Positions 1-9,152 are shown, counted from the stretch's first letter. The stretch is DNA of 64,000 bases from Microbacterium helvum (GCF_014779795.1 NZ_JACXZS010000006.1:105690-169689), one strand, 5' to 3'. Notes: generated by a model from the letters alone, not told the origin. Translations and numbers: made by a program.

Positions 1-1721
1 ACGAACGCGGAACGCTCGTCGGCATCAGAGAGGTCGAGGGTCACGGTGCCCTCGTCCGACAGTCGAGCAGCCGGCACCTGCTTCTGGATCTCGACGAGCG
101 CCGCCTGCTGCGCCTGGGCGACGGCCGCAGCCGTCGCGGCCGCTTGCTGCGAGGCCGGGAGCTGCCCCGCCTCTACCTGCGCCGCGACCGCGTCCGTGGC
201 CGCGGCGGTCGCCTGGTCGACGCCCTGCTGCAGCTTCTCGGTCGTCGCGTCGGTCGCCTGGGTGACGATCGGGGTGTAGATCTTCGCCATGATGTCGGCG
301 TTCTCGGGCGCGGTCGCGACCTCGGGATCGAAGGCCGCGTCGAGCGCGCTCGTGAGAGTGGCTTCGTCGGCGAACGACGCCTGGATGTTCTGCGGCATGA
401 GGGTGAACATCAGCGACAGCAGCACGGCGGTGCCGAGCGTCCCGCCGATCTGCCGGAAGAACGTCGAGGCGCTCGTCGCGACGCCCATGTCGCGCAGCCC
501 GACGGAGTTCTGGCTCGCGATCGTCAGCGTCTGCATGAGCTGCCCGAGCCCGAGACCGATGAGCAGCATGCCGCCGGCCATGAACCAGTACGAGGTGTCG
601 TACTGCAGGCGGGTCAGCCAGAAGAAGCCGATCGAGAGGAACGCGGTGCCGAGGATCGGGAAGATCCGGTACCGCCCGGTGCGGGCGATGATCTGGCCGC
701 TGCCGATCGAGGCGATCATCATGCCGAGGATCATCGGCAGCATCTGCAGCCCGCTCTCGGTGGGGGTCGCGCCCATCACGAGCTGCAGGTACAGCGGGAT
801 CGTGAGCATCGCGCCGAACATGCCGAAGCCCACGAACACGCCGATCACGGTCGCCATCGAGAACGTCGACGATCGGAACAGCTTGAGCGGGATGAGCGCG
901 TCGTCCTTCATGAGCGTCTCGACGATGACGAACGCGATCACGCCGAGGCCGCCGACGATGTAGCACCCGAGTGCGAGCGGGGAGTCCCATCCCCACTCGC
1001 GGCCCTGCTCGGCCACCAGCAGCAACGGCACGAGCGCGATGATCACGGTGGTCGCGCCCCACCAGTCGATGCGGACGGAGTGGATCGGATGCCGCGGGAT
1101 GTGCAGGAACCGCAGCACGATGCCGAGCGCCACCAGGCCGATCGGCACGTTGATGAGGAACACCCAGCGCCAGCCGGCGATGCCGAGGATCTGGTCGGCA
1201 CCCGCGAACAGGCCGCCGATCAGCGGTCCGAGCAGGCTGGAGACACCGAACACGGCGAGGAAGTAGCCCTGGTATTTCGCACGCTCGCGGGGCGCGAGGA
1301 TGTCGCCCATGATCGCGAGCGGCATCGACATCAGGCCGCCGGCACCCAGGCCCTGGATCGCGCGGAACGCCGCGAGCTGCAGCATCGACGTCGAGAACGA
1401 CGCGAGGATCGAGCCGATCACGAACACGACGATCGCGAAGATGAACAGCGGCCGCCTGCCGAAGATGTCGGACAGCTTGCCGTAGATCGGCGTCGAGATG
1501 GTCGAGACGATGAGGTACGCGGTCGTCACCCACGCCTGCTCGCTGAGGCCGTGCAGGTCGTCGCCGATCGTGCGGATCGCGGTGCCGACGACGGTCTGGT
1601 CCAGGGCGGAGAGGAACATGCCCGCCATCAGGCCGAAGATGACGAACAGGATCATCCGGTGGGTCATCACCGGCGCGGCGACGGCCGCGGGCGCCTCGGG
1701 CGACGTGCGGGTCTCAGACAT
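1..1721 (-). CDS. MFS drug:H+ antiporter, DHA2 (EmrB/QacA) family, 3' end outside window
   Basis: A multidrug-type proton antiporter of the inner membrane. The first residues (MSETRTSPEAP) are followed by about 14 hydrophobic segments. MFS motif A is visible as GKLSDIFGRRP after the second helix, and GPLIGGLF fits motif C. The ATG at 1721 is the only sensible start. A TACGAT box at 1793-1788 could serve as its -10, giving a leader of about 60 nt. After the last helix the protein continues as a hydrophilic Ala/Gln-rich tail that is probably coiled-coil, and it runs off the window edge after about 573 codons. That is already longer than the usual 480-540 residues of the family. Substrate is unknown. 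The family call is secure; the role of the tail is not. Confidence 0.9.
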   Translation of the reverse strand, partial: MSETRTSPEAPAAVAAPVMTHRMILFVIFGLMAGMFLSALDQTVVGTAIRTIGDDLHGLSEQAWVTTAYLIVSTISTPIYGKLSDIFGRRPLFIFAIVVFVIGSILASFSTSMLQLAAFRAIQGLGAGGLMSMPLAIMGDILAPRERAKYQGYFLAVFGVSSLLGPLIGGLFAGADQILGIAGWRWVFLINVPIGLVALGIVLRFLHIPRHPIHSVRIDWWGATTVIIALVPLLLVAEQGREWGWDSPLALGCYIVGGLGVIAFVIVETLMKDDALIPLKLFRSSTFSMATVIGVFVGFGMFGAMLTIPLYLQLVMGATPTESGLQMLPMILGMMIASIGSGQIIARTGRYRIFPILGTAFLSIGFFWLTRLQYDTSYWFMAGGMLLIGLGLGQLMQTLTIASQNSVGLRDMGVATSASTFFRQIGGTLGTAVLLSLMFTLMPQNIQASFADEATLTSALDAAFDPEVATAPENADIMAKIYTPIVTQATDATTEKLQQGVDQATAAATDAVAAQVEAGQLPASQQAAATAAAVAQAQQAALVEIQKQVPAARLSDEGTVTLDLSDADERSAF

Positions 1722-1820
1722 GACTACCCCCGAACTGCAGATCAGCGGATGCGATCGGGCGACTCCGTCGTCGTCAGGTCTGCGCCCATCGTAGACCGCG
1801 CGTGTCAGAGCCGCTCGACC

Positions 1821-2999
1821 TCAGAGCCGCTCGATGATCGTCGCGTTCGCCATGCCGCCGCCCTCGCACATCGTCTGCAGTCCGTAGCGACCGCCGGTGG
1901 CCTCGAGATGCGCGACGAGCGTCCCGAGCAGGCGCGTGCCCGAGGCACCGACGGCGTGGCCGAGGGCGATCGCCCCGCCCCACGGGTTCAGCTTCGCCGG
2001 GTCGGCGTCGAGCTCGCGCTGCCAGGCGAGCGGCACCGACGCGAACGCCTCGTTGACCTCGTACGCGTCGAGGTCGTCGATCGACAAGCCGCTGCGCTCG
2101 AGGATGCGCCGCGTCGCCGGGATCGGCCCGGTGAGCATCATGATGGGGTCGTCGCCGACCACCGAGAACGCGTGGAACCGGGCGCGCGGCGTGAGCCCGA
2201 GCTCGCGCGCCTTCTCTTCGCTCATGATGAGCGCCGCGGACGCGGCATCCGTGAGCGGCGAGGAGTTGCCGGCGGTGATGCGCCAGTCGAGCTCCGGGAA
2301 TCGCCCGGTCAGCGCCTCTGTGCGGAACGCGGGCGCGAGACCGGCCAGACCTTCGACCGTGGTGCCCGGGCGGACGGTCTCGTCGAACGCGACGGCATCC
2401 TCACCCCCGCCGAGGACCGGGATCACCTGCGAATCGAACCGGCCGCGAGTCCACGCATCCGCCGCCCGTCGGTGCGACTCGGCCGAGAAGGCATCGAGCT
2501 CTTCGCGGGTGAAGCCCCAGCGCTGCGCGATGAGCTCGGCCGACACGCCCTGGTTCACGAGGCCGTCGGGGTAGCGCCGCGCAACACCCTGCGACACGGT
2601 GCCGCCATGGGCCGCCGAGCCGAGCGGCACGCGGCTCATCGACTCGACGCCGGCAGCGATCACGATGTCATAGGCGCCGGCGATCACGCCCTGCGCCGCG
2701 AAGTGCGCGGCCTGCTGGCTCGACCCGCACTGCCGGTCGATCGTCGCCGCCGGCACCGTCTCGGCGAAGCCCGCGGCGAGCACGGCCTGGCGCGCGATGT
2801 TGAGGGACTGGTCTGCGACCTGGCTCACGCATCCCATGAGCACGTCGTCGACCTGCGTGGACTCGAGCCCGCTGCGCTCGAGCAGGGCGGTGAGCACGTC
2901 GGCGGCGAGATCGACCGGGTGGACGGCGCTCAGCGCGCCCCCGGGCTTGCCCCGCCCGGACGGGGTTCGGACGACGTCGACGATGACCGCGCTGCGCAT
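1821..2999 (-). CDS. acetyl-CoA C-acyltransferase (thiolase)
   Basis: A 392-residue degradative thiolase that would cleave 3-ketoacyl-CoA with CoA in fatty-acid or steroid side-chain oxidation, in the cytoplasm. The nucleophile is Cys91 in IDRQCGSS. The His of GHAVGASGTR and the second Cys of CEGGGMANA complete the active site. NEAF, the usual thiolase motif, is present. Length is normal. The ATG at 2999 has a strong AGGAGG Shine-Dalgarno just upstream, and a TAGGCT -10-like box precedes that, so this gene is leadered, unlike many neighbours. It stands alone, so the exact substrate cannot be read from context. Confidence 0.93.
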   Translation of the reverse strand: MRSAVIVDVVRTPSGRGKPGGALSAVHPVDLAADVLTALLERSGLESTQVDDVLMGCVSQVADQSLNIARQAVLAAGFAETVPAATIDRQCGSSQQAAHFAAQGVIAGAYDIVIAAGVESMSRVPLGSAAHGGTVSQGVARRYPDGLVNQGVSAELIAQRWGFTREELDAFSAESHRRAADAWTRGRFDSQVIPVLGGGEDAVAFDETVRPGTTVEGLAGLAPAFRTEALTGRFPELDWRITAGNSSPLTDAASAALIMSEEKARELGLTPRARFHAFSVVGDDPIMMLTGPIPATRRILERSGLSIDDLDAYEVNEAFASVPLAWQRELDADPAKLNPWGGAIALGHAVGASGTRLLGTLVAHLEATGGRYGLQTMCEGGGMANATIIERL

Positions 3000-3165
3000 G
3001 AGATGCCTCCTGATTCGAGCCTAGGACGATGACGGATGCCGGGGGTCGCGGCGTCCACTCCTCCACAGCCGCCCAGCGGCAGCGATTGTGCACAGCGCCT
3101 TGACGTGCGCGTCTCGCGACGCAGAGCCCCTGGCATTGTGGAACCCGCCACCGCACAATGAAGGG

Positions 3166-3402
3166 ATGAGCCTCATGAACGACCCGCAGGTGTGGACGCT
3201 GATCGGCGTGTTCACGACGATCATGCTCGGCGGCATGACGCTCATGACGACGATGATCAACCGCGCGACCACGAGCGCCATCGATGGACTGCGTGGAGAG
3301 ATGAACGCCCGGTTCGACACCGTCAACACGAAGATCGAGCACCTCGACCGCGACGTGAATCTCCTCATGCGGCGCGCCTGGGGCGAGCCGTCCGGCGAAT
3401 GA
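3166..3402 (+). CDS. small single-pass membrane protein with coiled-coil tail
   Basis: A 78-residue protein with one N-terminal hydrophobic segment (WTLIGVFTTIMLGGMTLMTT, residues ~9-28). A charged, probably coiled-coil stretch with the pattern ARFDTVNTKIEHLDRDVN follows. I chose the ATG at 3166 because GAAGGG lies directly upstream and the membrane segment then sits near the N terminus. A GTG at 3088 in the same frame would add an implausible, low-complexity extension. Function is unknown; such proteins are common, poorly characterised actinobacterial ORFs. It stands alone between divergent neighbours. Confidence 0.7.
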   Translation: MSLMNDPQVWTLIGVFTTIMLGGMTLMTTMINRATTSAIDGLRGEMNARFDTVNTKIEHLDRDVNLLMRRAWGEPSGE

Positions 3403-3438
3403 ACCGGGCGTTCAGCTGCGGCGTCGCTCGCAGCTCCG

Positions 3439-3924
3439 CTACCGCGGCGCGGCGAGCGGGATGAACCGGCGGTCGCCGGTGGCCGCGACGGAGTCCAGGA
3501 ACGCGCCCGCGAAGCGGAGCGTGCGCGCGGCCCGCGCATCACCCTGCGCGGTGGCCAGGGCGGGGCCCAGCGCACGCGCGAACGCGGTCAGCGCCGGCAG
3601 CGGGCGCATGGCGAGCGCCAGGCGCGCGATGCGGCCGTCGGGCGCCAGCTCGAGGTGCTGGAACTCTTCCACCTGCGTACCCGCGACGGAGAACGTCGCC
3701 GTCAGGAACACGTGCTCGTCGGCGTGGGCCTCGGCGACGTAGCGGTAGTCGTCGATGACCGCGAGCACGGTGCGCAGGAGCGGCTCGATCTCGTCGCGTC
3801 CGCGGAACCGGAATCTCTCGGTGAGTGGCGAGATGAGCTCCGCATCGGGAGTCAGGGCGGCGACCGCTGTTGCCGCATCCCCCGCCTCGCCCGACCGCTT
3901 CCACGCCTCGATCGCGTCGATCAT
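3439..3924 (-). CDS. NTF2-like (SnoaL-type) protein
   Basis: A 161-residue protein of the nuclear-transport-factor-2-like fold. The N-terminal half has the typical pattern of an amphipathic helix, ALTPDAELISPLTERFRFRGRDEI, an acidic middle strand, and later EEFQHLELAPDGRIARLAL. This fold covers ketosteroid isomerases, polyketide cyclases and many uncharacterised proteins, so no reaction is assigned. The ATG at 3924 overlaps the stop of the truncated HxlR regulator upstream (ATGA), so the two are translationally coupled. It is the last gene of the prp transcription unit, but probably reached that place with the regulator fragment. Confidence 0.8.
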   Translation of the reverse strand: MIDAIEAWKRSGEAGDAATAVAALTPDAELISPLTERFRFRGRDEIEPLLRTVLAVIDDYRYVAEAHADEHVFLTATFSVAGTQVEEFQHLELAPDGRIARLALAMRPLPALTAFARALGPALATAQGDARAARTLRFAGAFLDSVAATGDRRFIPLAAPR

Positions 3925-4241
3925 CGTGCGCTCTCCTCTGCTTCCCCCGCCGCGAGCCGCTCCGCGACCACGATCGTTCCTTCGGCGCAACGGCCGCCCG
4001 GCCCTGGCAACGCCGTCACGGACGCGGCATCCACTTCCTCGCCGCACGCATCGCAGCGCAGCCTCATCGCCGCGATCTCGCCGCAGTCGTGGCGGAACAC
4101 GATCGGCGGCCCCTCGGGCGCCCGCCAGCGATCGCCCCAGCGGGTGATCGCGATGAGCACGGGCACGAGTTCCTGCCCGGACTCGGTGAGCCGGTACCGG
4201 TGACGCACGGGGCGCTCGCGGTAGACCTCTGCCGACACCAC
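3921..4241 (-). pseudogene. 5'-truncated HxlR-family regulator (DNA-binding half missing)
   Basis: The readable product (106 residues from a GTG at 4241) begins in the middle of an HxlR domain. VSAEVYRERPVRHRYRLTESG is the wing and following helix, and the rest is the usual C-terminal extension with a CGE...CDACGEE pair. The recognition helix and preceding ~60 residues, which normally hold the MarR-like HTH, are absent. Directly upstream, in the same frame, lie one codon (CGC) and then the TGA of the thioesterase gene, so there is no room for the missing part. This looks like a deletion junction. A shortened protein may still be made, but it should not bind DNA in the usual way. Confidence 0.75.
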
Positions 4242-4244
4242 GCG

Positions 4245-4700
4245 TCAGCCGCGGTCGTCCGGCGTCGCGTAGGTGCTGCGCTGCTCGATGACCGCCAGCG
4301 TGCAGCGCGAGATGCACACCAGGCGGGAGGCATCGTCGACGATGCGGATCTCCCACACGTGCGCGCGGCGCCCGATGTTGGCGGGGGTCACGGTCGCCAT
4401 CACCCAGCCCGACGAGATCGGGCGGATGTGGTTGGCGTTGATCTCCTGCCCGACCACGTGGAACCGCTCGCGGTCGACAGCGAGGTAGCCCGCCCACGAC
4501 GCGAGGGTCTCGGCCAGCGCCACCGACGCTCCGCCGTGGAGCACGCCCGCCGGCTGCACGGTGCGCCGGTCGACCGGCATCCGTCCCACCAGCGCATCCT
4601 CGCGGATCTCGACGATCTCGATGCCGAGGTTCTCGATGAGCGTGCCGCCGGCCATCGCCGTGAGGTCGACGGCGGCGACGTCGCCGAACCAGAGCGTCAT
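4245..4700 (-). CDS. hotdog-fold acyl-CoA thioesterase (PaaI/MenI-like)
   Basis: A 151-residue PaaI-type thioesterase. The core motif GVLHGGASVALAETLASW contains His55 and Glu64, the residues that align with the active site in this family. HIRPISSGWV and the closing RCTLAVI strand are also typical. It would release CoA from small acyl- or aryl-CoA esters. Its ATG overlaps the prpC stop (ATGA), so it is coupled to the methylcitrate genes and might relieve CoA sequestration by propionyl-CoA products. Naphthoate or phenylacetate substrates are alternatives. The stop codon adjoins the HxlR remnant, so the native 3' end may have been altered. Confidence 0.85.
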   Translation of the reverse strand: MTLWFGDVAAVDLTAMAGGTLIENLGIEIVEIREDALVGRMPVDRRTVQPAGVLHGGASVALAETLASWAGYLAVDRERFHVVGQEINANHIRPISSGWVMATVTPANIGRRAHVWEIRIVDDASRLVCISRCTLAVIEQRSTYATPDDRG

Positions 4701-5887
4701 CCGGCCGCTTCTTCTGCCCGGTCGGCGACGGCGAGCGCCGCGGTGTCGGCGACGTAGCCGTCGATGTGGCGCTCGTCGGGGCCGTTGTACTCCGACAGCG
4801 GGCGGATGAGCGCGTTCGAGGCGAGCTGTTCCATGATGTGCGCCGTCCAGCCGGTCACGCGTGCCGCGACGAACAGCGGCGTGAAGGTCTCGGTGTCGAA
4901 GCCGATGAGGTTGTACGCGGGACCCGACGGGTAGTCGAGGTTCGGGTAGATGCCCTTGCGCGCCACGAACTCGGACTCGAGGGTGTCGTACAGGGCCGCG
5001 ACGTCGGGGCGGTCGTAGTGCTCGACGAGGGTGTCGAGCGCAGCCTTCATCGTCGGCACGCGCGAGTCGCCGCGCTTGTACACACGGTGCCCGAAGCCCA
5101 TGATCTTGCGCTTCTCGGCGAGGGCCTGGTCGAGCCAGGGGCCGACGTTGTCCGCCGTGCCGATCTCGTCGAAGATGTGCAGCACCGCCTCGTTCGCGCC
5201 GCCGTGCAGCGGGCCCTTGAGCGCGCCGATGGCGCCGACGACGGCCGAGTACAGGTCGCTGAGCGTCGAGGTGATGACGCGCGCGGTGAACGTCGACGCG
5301 TTGAACGAGTGCTCGCCGTAGAGGATCATCGAGCGGTTGAAGGCGTCGACGACGACCTCGTCGGCCTCTTCGCCGAACGTCATCCAGAGGAAGTTGGCGG
5401 CGTAGTCCAGGTCGTCGCGCGGCGCGACCGGCGGCAGTCCCCGGCGGCGGCGCTGGCCGTAGGCGACGATCGCGGGCAGCACGGCGAACAGGCGGATGCT
5501 GCGCTCGAGGTTCTGCTCGGCGCTGCCGCTCGCGTCGAGCACCGAGCCGGTGCCGGCGAGGTCGCGGGCGCCGATGAGGCTCACCGCGGTGCGCACCTCG
5601 TCCATCGGGTGCGCATCCAGCGGCACGAGGTCGATCGTGGTGCGCACGTCGTCGGGGATCGCGCGGTGCGCGCGCTCGGTCAGCCGCAGCTGCGCGAGCT
5701 GCTCGGCGTCGGGCAGCTCGCCGTTCCACAGCAGGTAGGCGACCGCCTCGAACGGCTGCGTGGCCGCGAGCTCCTGCACCGGGTACCCGCGGTACAGCAG
5801 CGAGTTCGTCTCGGGGTTGACCTTCGAGATCGCCGTGTAGTCGACGACGACGCCGGCGAGGCCCTTCTTGATGTCGGGTTCGGTCAT
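4697..5887 (-). CDS. prpC: 2-methylcitrate synthase / citrate synthase family
   Basis: A 396-residue type I citrate synthase. The catalytic triad is visible as His228 (GPLHGGANE), His267 (GFGHRVY) and Asp318 (PNLDYPSG). It condenses propionyl-CoA with oxaloacetate to 2-methylcitrate in the cytoplasm. Length fits the short PrpC/CitA type rather than the NADH-regulated Gram-negative enzyme. Assignment to methylcitrate synthesis rests on context: prpD and prpB lie directly upstream on the same strand, with a single base between prpB stop and this ATG. Such enzymes often also accept acetyl-CoA. Confidence 0.95.
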   Translation of the reverse strand: MTEPDIKKGLAGVVVDYTAISKVNPETNSLLYRGYPVQELAATQPFEAVAYLLWNGELPDAEQLAQLRLTERAHRAIPDDVRTTIDLVPLDAHPMDEVRTAVSLIGARDLAGTGSVLDASGSAEQNLERSIRLFAVLPAIVAYGQRRRRGLPPVAPRDDLDYAANFLWMTFGEEADEVVVDAFNRSMILYGEHSFNASTFTARVITSTLSDLYSAVVGAIGALKGPLHGGANEAVLHIFDEIGTADNVGPWLDQALAEKRKIMGFGHRVYKRGDSRVPTMKAALDTLVEHYDRPDVAALYDTLESEFVARKGIYPNLDYPSGPAYNLIGFDTETFTPLFVAARVTGWTAHIMEQLASNALIRPLSEYNGPDERHIDGYVADTAALAVADRAEEAAG

Positions 5888-5888
5888 G

Positions 5889-6791
5889 TCAGTCCTTCGT
5901 GATGGTGAAGTTGAACACCGAGGTGTCGAAGTGGTTGTACTGCTCGTAGTCGATGAGGTCGTAGAGGTCGGCGCGGTGCTGCATCTCGCCGAGCTTCGAC
6001 GTCAGGTGGCCGTCCTCGACGAGCGTATCGAGTGCGCGGGATGCCGCCCCCATCGCGATCCGCAGCAACGAGACCGGCCAGATCACGATGTTGACCCCGA
6101 CATCCCGCAGCTGCTCGACGCTGAAGAGCTCGGACTTGCCGAATTCGGTCATGTTGGCGAGGATCGGCACGTCCACGGCCTTGCGGACAGCCTCGAACTC
6201 GTCGAGCGTGCGCATCGCCTCGGGGAAGATCGCATCCGCCCCGGCGTCGACGAGCGCCTGCGCGCGCCGGATGGCGGCATCCAATCCCTCCACGGCGCGG
6301 ATGTCGGTCCGCGCCATGATGAGGAAGTTCGGGTCCCGCCGTGCGTCGGCGGCTGCCCGGATCCGCTTGATCGCGGTGTCCTCGTCCACGACGGCCTTGC
6401 CGTCGAGGTGCCCGCACCGCTTCGGGTTGATCTGGTCCTCGATGTGCGTGCCGGCAAGACCGGCGTCTTCGAGGGTCTGGATCGTGCGGGCGACGTTCAT
6501 CGGCTCGCCGAAGCCGGTGTCGGCGTCGATGATCGCCGGCAGGTCGGTCATGCGCGCGATCTGCTGCCCGCGCGCGGCCACCTCGGTGAGCGTCGTGAGG
6601 CCGATGTCGGGCAGGCCGAGGTCGGCCGACAGCACGGCGCCCGAGATGTACACGCCCTCGAAGCCCTTGCGCTCGATGAGCCGGGCGCTCAGCGGGTTGA
6701 ACGCTCCCGGGAAGCGCAGCAGCTCGCCGCTTGCGAGCCTCTCCCGGAACAGCCGGCGCTTCTCGTGCGCGGGACTGGTGGAGTACAGCAT
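5889..6791 (-). CDS. prpB: 2-methylisocitrate lyase
   Basis: A 300-residue member of the isocitrate lyase/PEP mutase superfamily. It splits 2-methylisocitrate into pyruvate and succinate. The catalytic loop reads KRCGH with Cys126, and DADTGFG carries the metal-binding acidic residues. The ATG at 6791 shares its first base with the prpD stop (TGATG), a layout that implies tight coupling. Length and motifs match PrpB; oxaloacetate-degrading relatives lack this operon context. Second enzyme-coding position in the D-B-C order. Confidence 0.95.
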   Translation of the reverse strand: MLYSTSPAHEKRRLFRERLASGELLRFPGAFNPLSARLIERKGFEGVYISGAVLSADLGLPDIGLTTLTEVAARGQQIARMTDLPAIIDADTGFGEPMNVARTIQTLEDAGLAGTHIEDQINPKRCGHLDGKAVVDEDTAIKRIRAAADARRDPNFLIMARTDIRAVEGLDAAIRRAQALVDAGADAIFPEAMRTLDEFEAVRKAVDVPILANMTEFGKSELFSVEQLRDVGVNIVIWPVSLLRIAMGAASRALDTLVEDGHLTSKLGEMQHRADLYDLIDYEQYNHFDTSVFNFTITKD

Positions 6792-8311
6792 CAGAACAGC
6801 CCCTTCGGCGCCGGCGCACCGGCGAGCACCCCGAGCTTCGCGACGATCGTGAGCTGCTGCACCTCTTCGGGGGTGAGCTCGGGCAGTCGCTGGGCGAGGT
6901 CGAGGAACCGCTCGATCTCGGCCTCTTCGAGCACGGGCTCCGCCAGCAGCCGGAACTTGCGCACGTAGTCCTCGCGTGCGAACGGCCGGGCGCCGAGCGG
7001 GTGCGCGTCGGCGACGGCGATCTCGTCCTCGATGACGGTGCCATCGGTCAGGCGGATCTCGACGCGACCGCCGAACGCCTTCTCGTTCGGGTCCTCGGAG
7101 TGGTACCGGCGCGTCCACTCCGCATCCTCGGCCGTCGTGATCTTGTGCCAGAGCGCCACTGTGTCCTCCCGCCCCGCACGCTCCGGAGTGTAGGAGTCCA
7201 CGTGGTGCCAGCCGCCGTCCTGCAGCGCGACCGCGAAGATGTACGGGATCGAGTGGTCGAGGGTCTCGCGCGAGGCCGTCGGGTCGTACTTCTGCGGATC
7301 GTTCGCACCCGAGCCGATGACGTAGTGCGTGTGGTGCGAGGTATGCAGCACGATCGACTCGACATCTGCCGTGTCGAACGACGCCTCGTTGTGCAGCTTG
7401 CGTGCCAGGTCGATCCAGGCCTGCGCCTGGTACTCGGCCGAGTGCTCCTTCGTGTACGAGTCGAGGATGCCGCGCTTGGACTCGCCGGCGGCGGGCAGCG
7501 GCACCTCGTACGTGGCTTCGGGGCCGTCGAGCAGCCACGCGATGACGCCGTCCTCGCCCTCGTAGATCGGCGACGGCGAGGTCTCGCCGCGCATCGCGCG
7601 GTCGACGGCCTCGATCGCCATCTTGCCCGCGAACGCAGGGGCGTGCGCCTTCCACGTCGAGATCTCGCCCTTGCGCGACTGGCGCGTCGCGGTGGTCGTG
7701 TGCAGCGCCTGGCCGATGGCCTGGTAGATCGTCTCGACCGGGAGGCCCAGGAGGGTGCCGATCCCGGCCGCGGCCGACGGGCCGAGGTGCGCGACGTGAT
7801 CGATCTTGTGCTTGTGCAGGCTGATGGCGCGCACCAGGTCGATCTGGATCTCATAGCCCGTCGCGAGGCCGCGCACGAGGGCGTGGCCGTCGGCGCCGAC
7901 GTGCTGGGCGACCGCGAGGATCGGCGGGATGTTGTCTCCCGGGTGCGAGTACTCGGCCGCGAGGAACGTGTCGTGGTAGTCCAGCTCGCGCACGGCCACG
8001 CCGTTGGCCCACGCGGCCCACTCCGGGCTGGTCTTGCGGTCGAGCGCGCAGCCGAACACGGTCGCGCCGGATCCGCCCACCGACACCGCGTGGTCCAGAG
8101 CCTGCTGGCGCGCGGCGCTCACGGGCGCGCGAGTGAGGGATGCCGCCGCCACCGCCGCGTTGTCGATCACGCGGTTGATGATCATGTCGACGACGTCGGC
8201 GTCGACCTCGACCGGGTCGGCGGCGATCTCGGCGAGGTGCCAGGCGAGCTGCCCCTCGCGCGCGAGGTTCTCATCGCTGCGGTGCACGCGGAGGTGATGG
8301 GTGACGGTCAT
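6791..8311 (-). CDS. prpD: 2-methylcitrate dehydratase
   Basis: A 506-residue MmgE/PrpD family enzyme, iron-sulfur independent, that dehydrates 2-methylcitrate to 2-methylaconitate. Family marks include [18 protein letters not shown], and [16 protein letters not shown]. The start at 8311 ([20 protein letters not shown]) matches the usual N terminus; an in-frame extension further upstream would run through the gntR gene and is not credible. No AcnD/PrpF pair is present, so the isomerisation/hydration step presumably uses aconitase, as in other PrpD-containing bacteria. It follows the GntR regulator by 34 bp. Confidence 0.96.
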   Translation of the reverse strand: MTVTHHLRVHRSDENLAREGQLAWHLAEIAADPVEVDADVVDMIINRVIDNAAVAAASLTRAPVSAARQQALDHAVSVGGSGATVFGCALDRKTSPEWAAWANGVAVRELDYHDTFLAAEYSHPGDNIPPILAVAQHVGADGHALVRGLATGYEIQIDLVRAISLHKHKIDHVAHLGPSAAAGIGTLLGLPVETIYQAIGQALHTTTATRQSRKGEISTWKAHAPAFAGKMAIEAVDRAMRGETSPSPIYEGEDGVIAWLLDGPEATYEVPLPAAGESKRGILDSYTKEHSAEYQAQAWIDLARKLHNEASFDTADVESIVLHTSHHTHYVIGSGANDPQKYDPTASRETLDHSIPYIFAVALQDGGWHHVDSYTPERAGREDTVALWHKITTAEDAEWTRRYHSEDPNEKAFGGRVEIRLTDGTVIEDEIAVADAHPLGARPFAREDYVRKFRLLAEPVLEEAEIERFLDLAQRLPELTPEEVQQLTIVAKLGVLAGAPAPKGLF

Positions 8312-8332
8312 GATCGGCCTTTCGTGATGATT

Positions 8333-8400
8333 CCCTTCGACACGCTCAGAGACCGGAGGGCGAGAGAACGCGAGGCCCGGTCGCTGAGTCCGTCGAAGCG
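8333..8400. repeat. inverted pair of CTGAGC-TGTCGAAGG type repeat
   Basis: Two inverted copies of a ~23-bp unit form a large hairpin: CCCTTCGACACGCTCAGAGA at 8333-8352 and a diverged partner containing CGCTGAGTCCGTCGAAG at 8383-8399. The same unit occurs as a direct pair at 59867-59914. The right-hand arm lies inside the 3' end of the gntR gene, so the repeat supplies its last codons and stop region. Confidence 0.65.
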
Positions 8401-9023
8401 TCGAGGGCGCCGAGGATGCTCTCGAGCGCGTTGTGAAGGTGGACGTGGGTGGCGTGCGCGGCGAGGTCGGCGTCGCGTGCGGCGATGGCCGCCGCGATGA
8501 GCCGGTGCTCCGCGATGGATGCCGCCAGCCGGCCGGGATTGTCGCGTGCGAGCCGGCGCACCCGGACGAGGTGGGTGCGCACCGTGCGCAGCGCGGCGGT
8601 GAGGTAGTCGTTCGCGACCGACGCGTCCAGCATCGCGTCGAACCGTGCGATGAGCGCGTAGTAGCCGTCGGCACCGTCGGCGGTGTCGAGATCGACGCGC
8701 GCGAAGTCGTGTGCCAGGTCGGCGAAGGCTGCGGCATCCCCCCGCTCCGCAGCGAGGCGGGCCGCAGATTCTTCGAGAGCCCGGCGCACTTCGAAGATCT
8801 CGCGGATGTCGCCCGCGTCGATCGCGGTGACGACCGTCACGCGCGGCGACTGCTGCGCGACGAGGCCGTCGGCGGCGAGGCGGCCGAGCGCCTCACGCAG
8901 CGGTGTGCGGCTGACCCCGAGCCGGGCGGCCTGATCGACCTCGCCGAGCACGGTGCCGGGGCTGAGGACTCCGGACTGGATCTCGTCGAGAAGAGTCGCG
9001 TACGCGCGATCGCTGGCACGCAT
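8346..9023 (-). CDS. GntR-family (FCD) regulator of the propionate operon
   Basis: A 225-residue regulator with an N-terminal winged HTH ([20 protein letters not shown], residues ~37-56) and a C-terminal FCD ligand domain. It would sense a methylcitrate-cycle intermediate or another organic acid. It is the first gene of the prp unit, 34 bp before prpD, so it probably controls its own operon. Two GTATAC-centred sites upstream (9058-9065 and 9110-9117) are likely operators. The last ~19 residues ([16 protein letters not shown] region) are encoded by a palindromic repeat element and look unlike the rest of the domain. Using a GntR instead of the better-known PrpR-type regulators is notable but not unique. 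Confidence 0.88.
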   Translation of the reverse strand: MRASDRAYATLLDEIQSGVLSPGTVLGEVDQAARLGVSRTPLREALGRLAADGLVAQQSPRVTVVTAIDAGDIREIFEVRRALEESAARLAAERGDAAAFADLAHDFARVDLDTADGADGYYALIARFDAMLDASVANDYLTAALRTVRTHLVRVRRLARDNPGRLAASIAEHRLIAAAIAARDADLAAHATHVHLHNALESILGALDASTDSATGPRVLSPSGL

Positions 9024-9057
9024 CTCGCATCACCCCCTCACCACACGCCTCGGTCAG

Positions 9058-9117
9058 TGTATACATAAACCGGCACAACGAGATAGTCCGTCGCGAATCC
9101 GGCGATCATCGTATACA
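9058..9117. promoter_or_regulatory. paired GTATAC operators upstream of gntR-prpDBC
   Basis: TGTATACA at 9058-9065 is a perfect palindrome. CGTATACA at 9110-9117 is a near copy, with centres about 52 bp apart. FCD-type GntR regulators often bind sites of this kind. On the minus strand the first site contains TATACA, a possible -10 box, so binding there would block RNA polymerase. No convincing -35 was seen. Confidence 0.5.
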
Positions 9118-9152
9118 AGAGCGCGAAGGCCGTATGGAAAGCGTGAGGAATA

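Noticed and set aside
144..3032. Very long plus-strand open frame opposite the MFS and thiolase genes
   Set aside because: Arg/Ala/Asp-rich product without domains; the opposite strand encodes recognisable proteins. It is a shadow of high-GC coding sequence.
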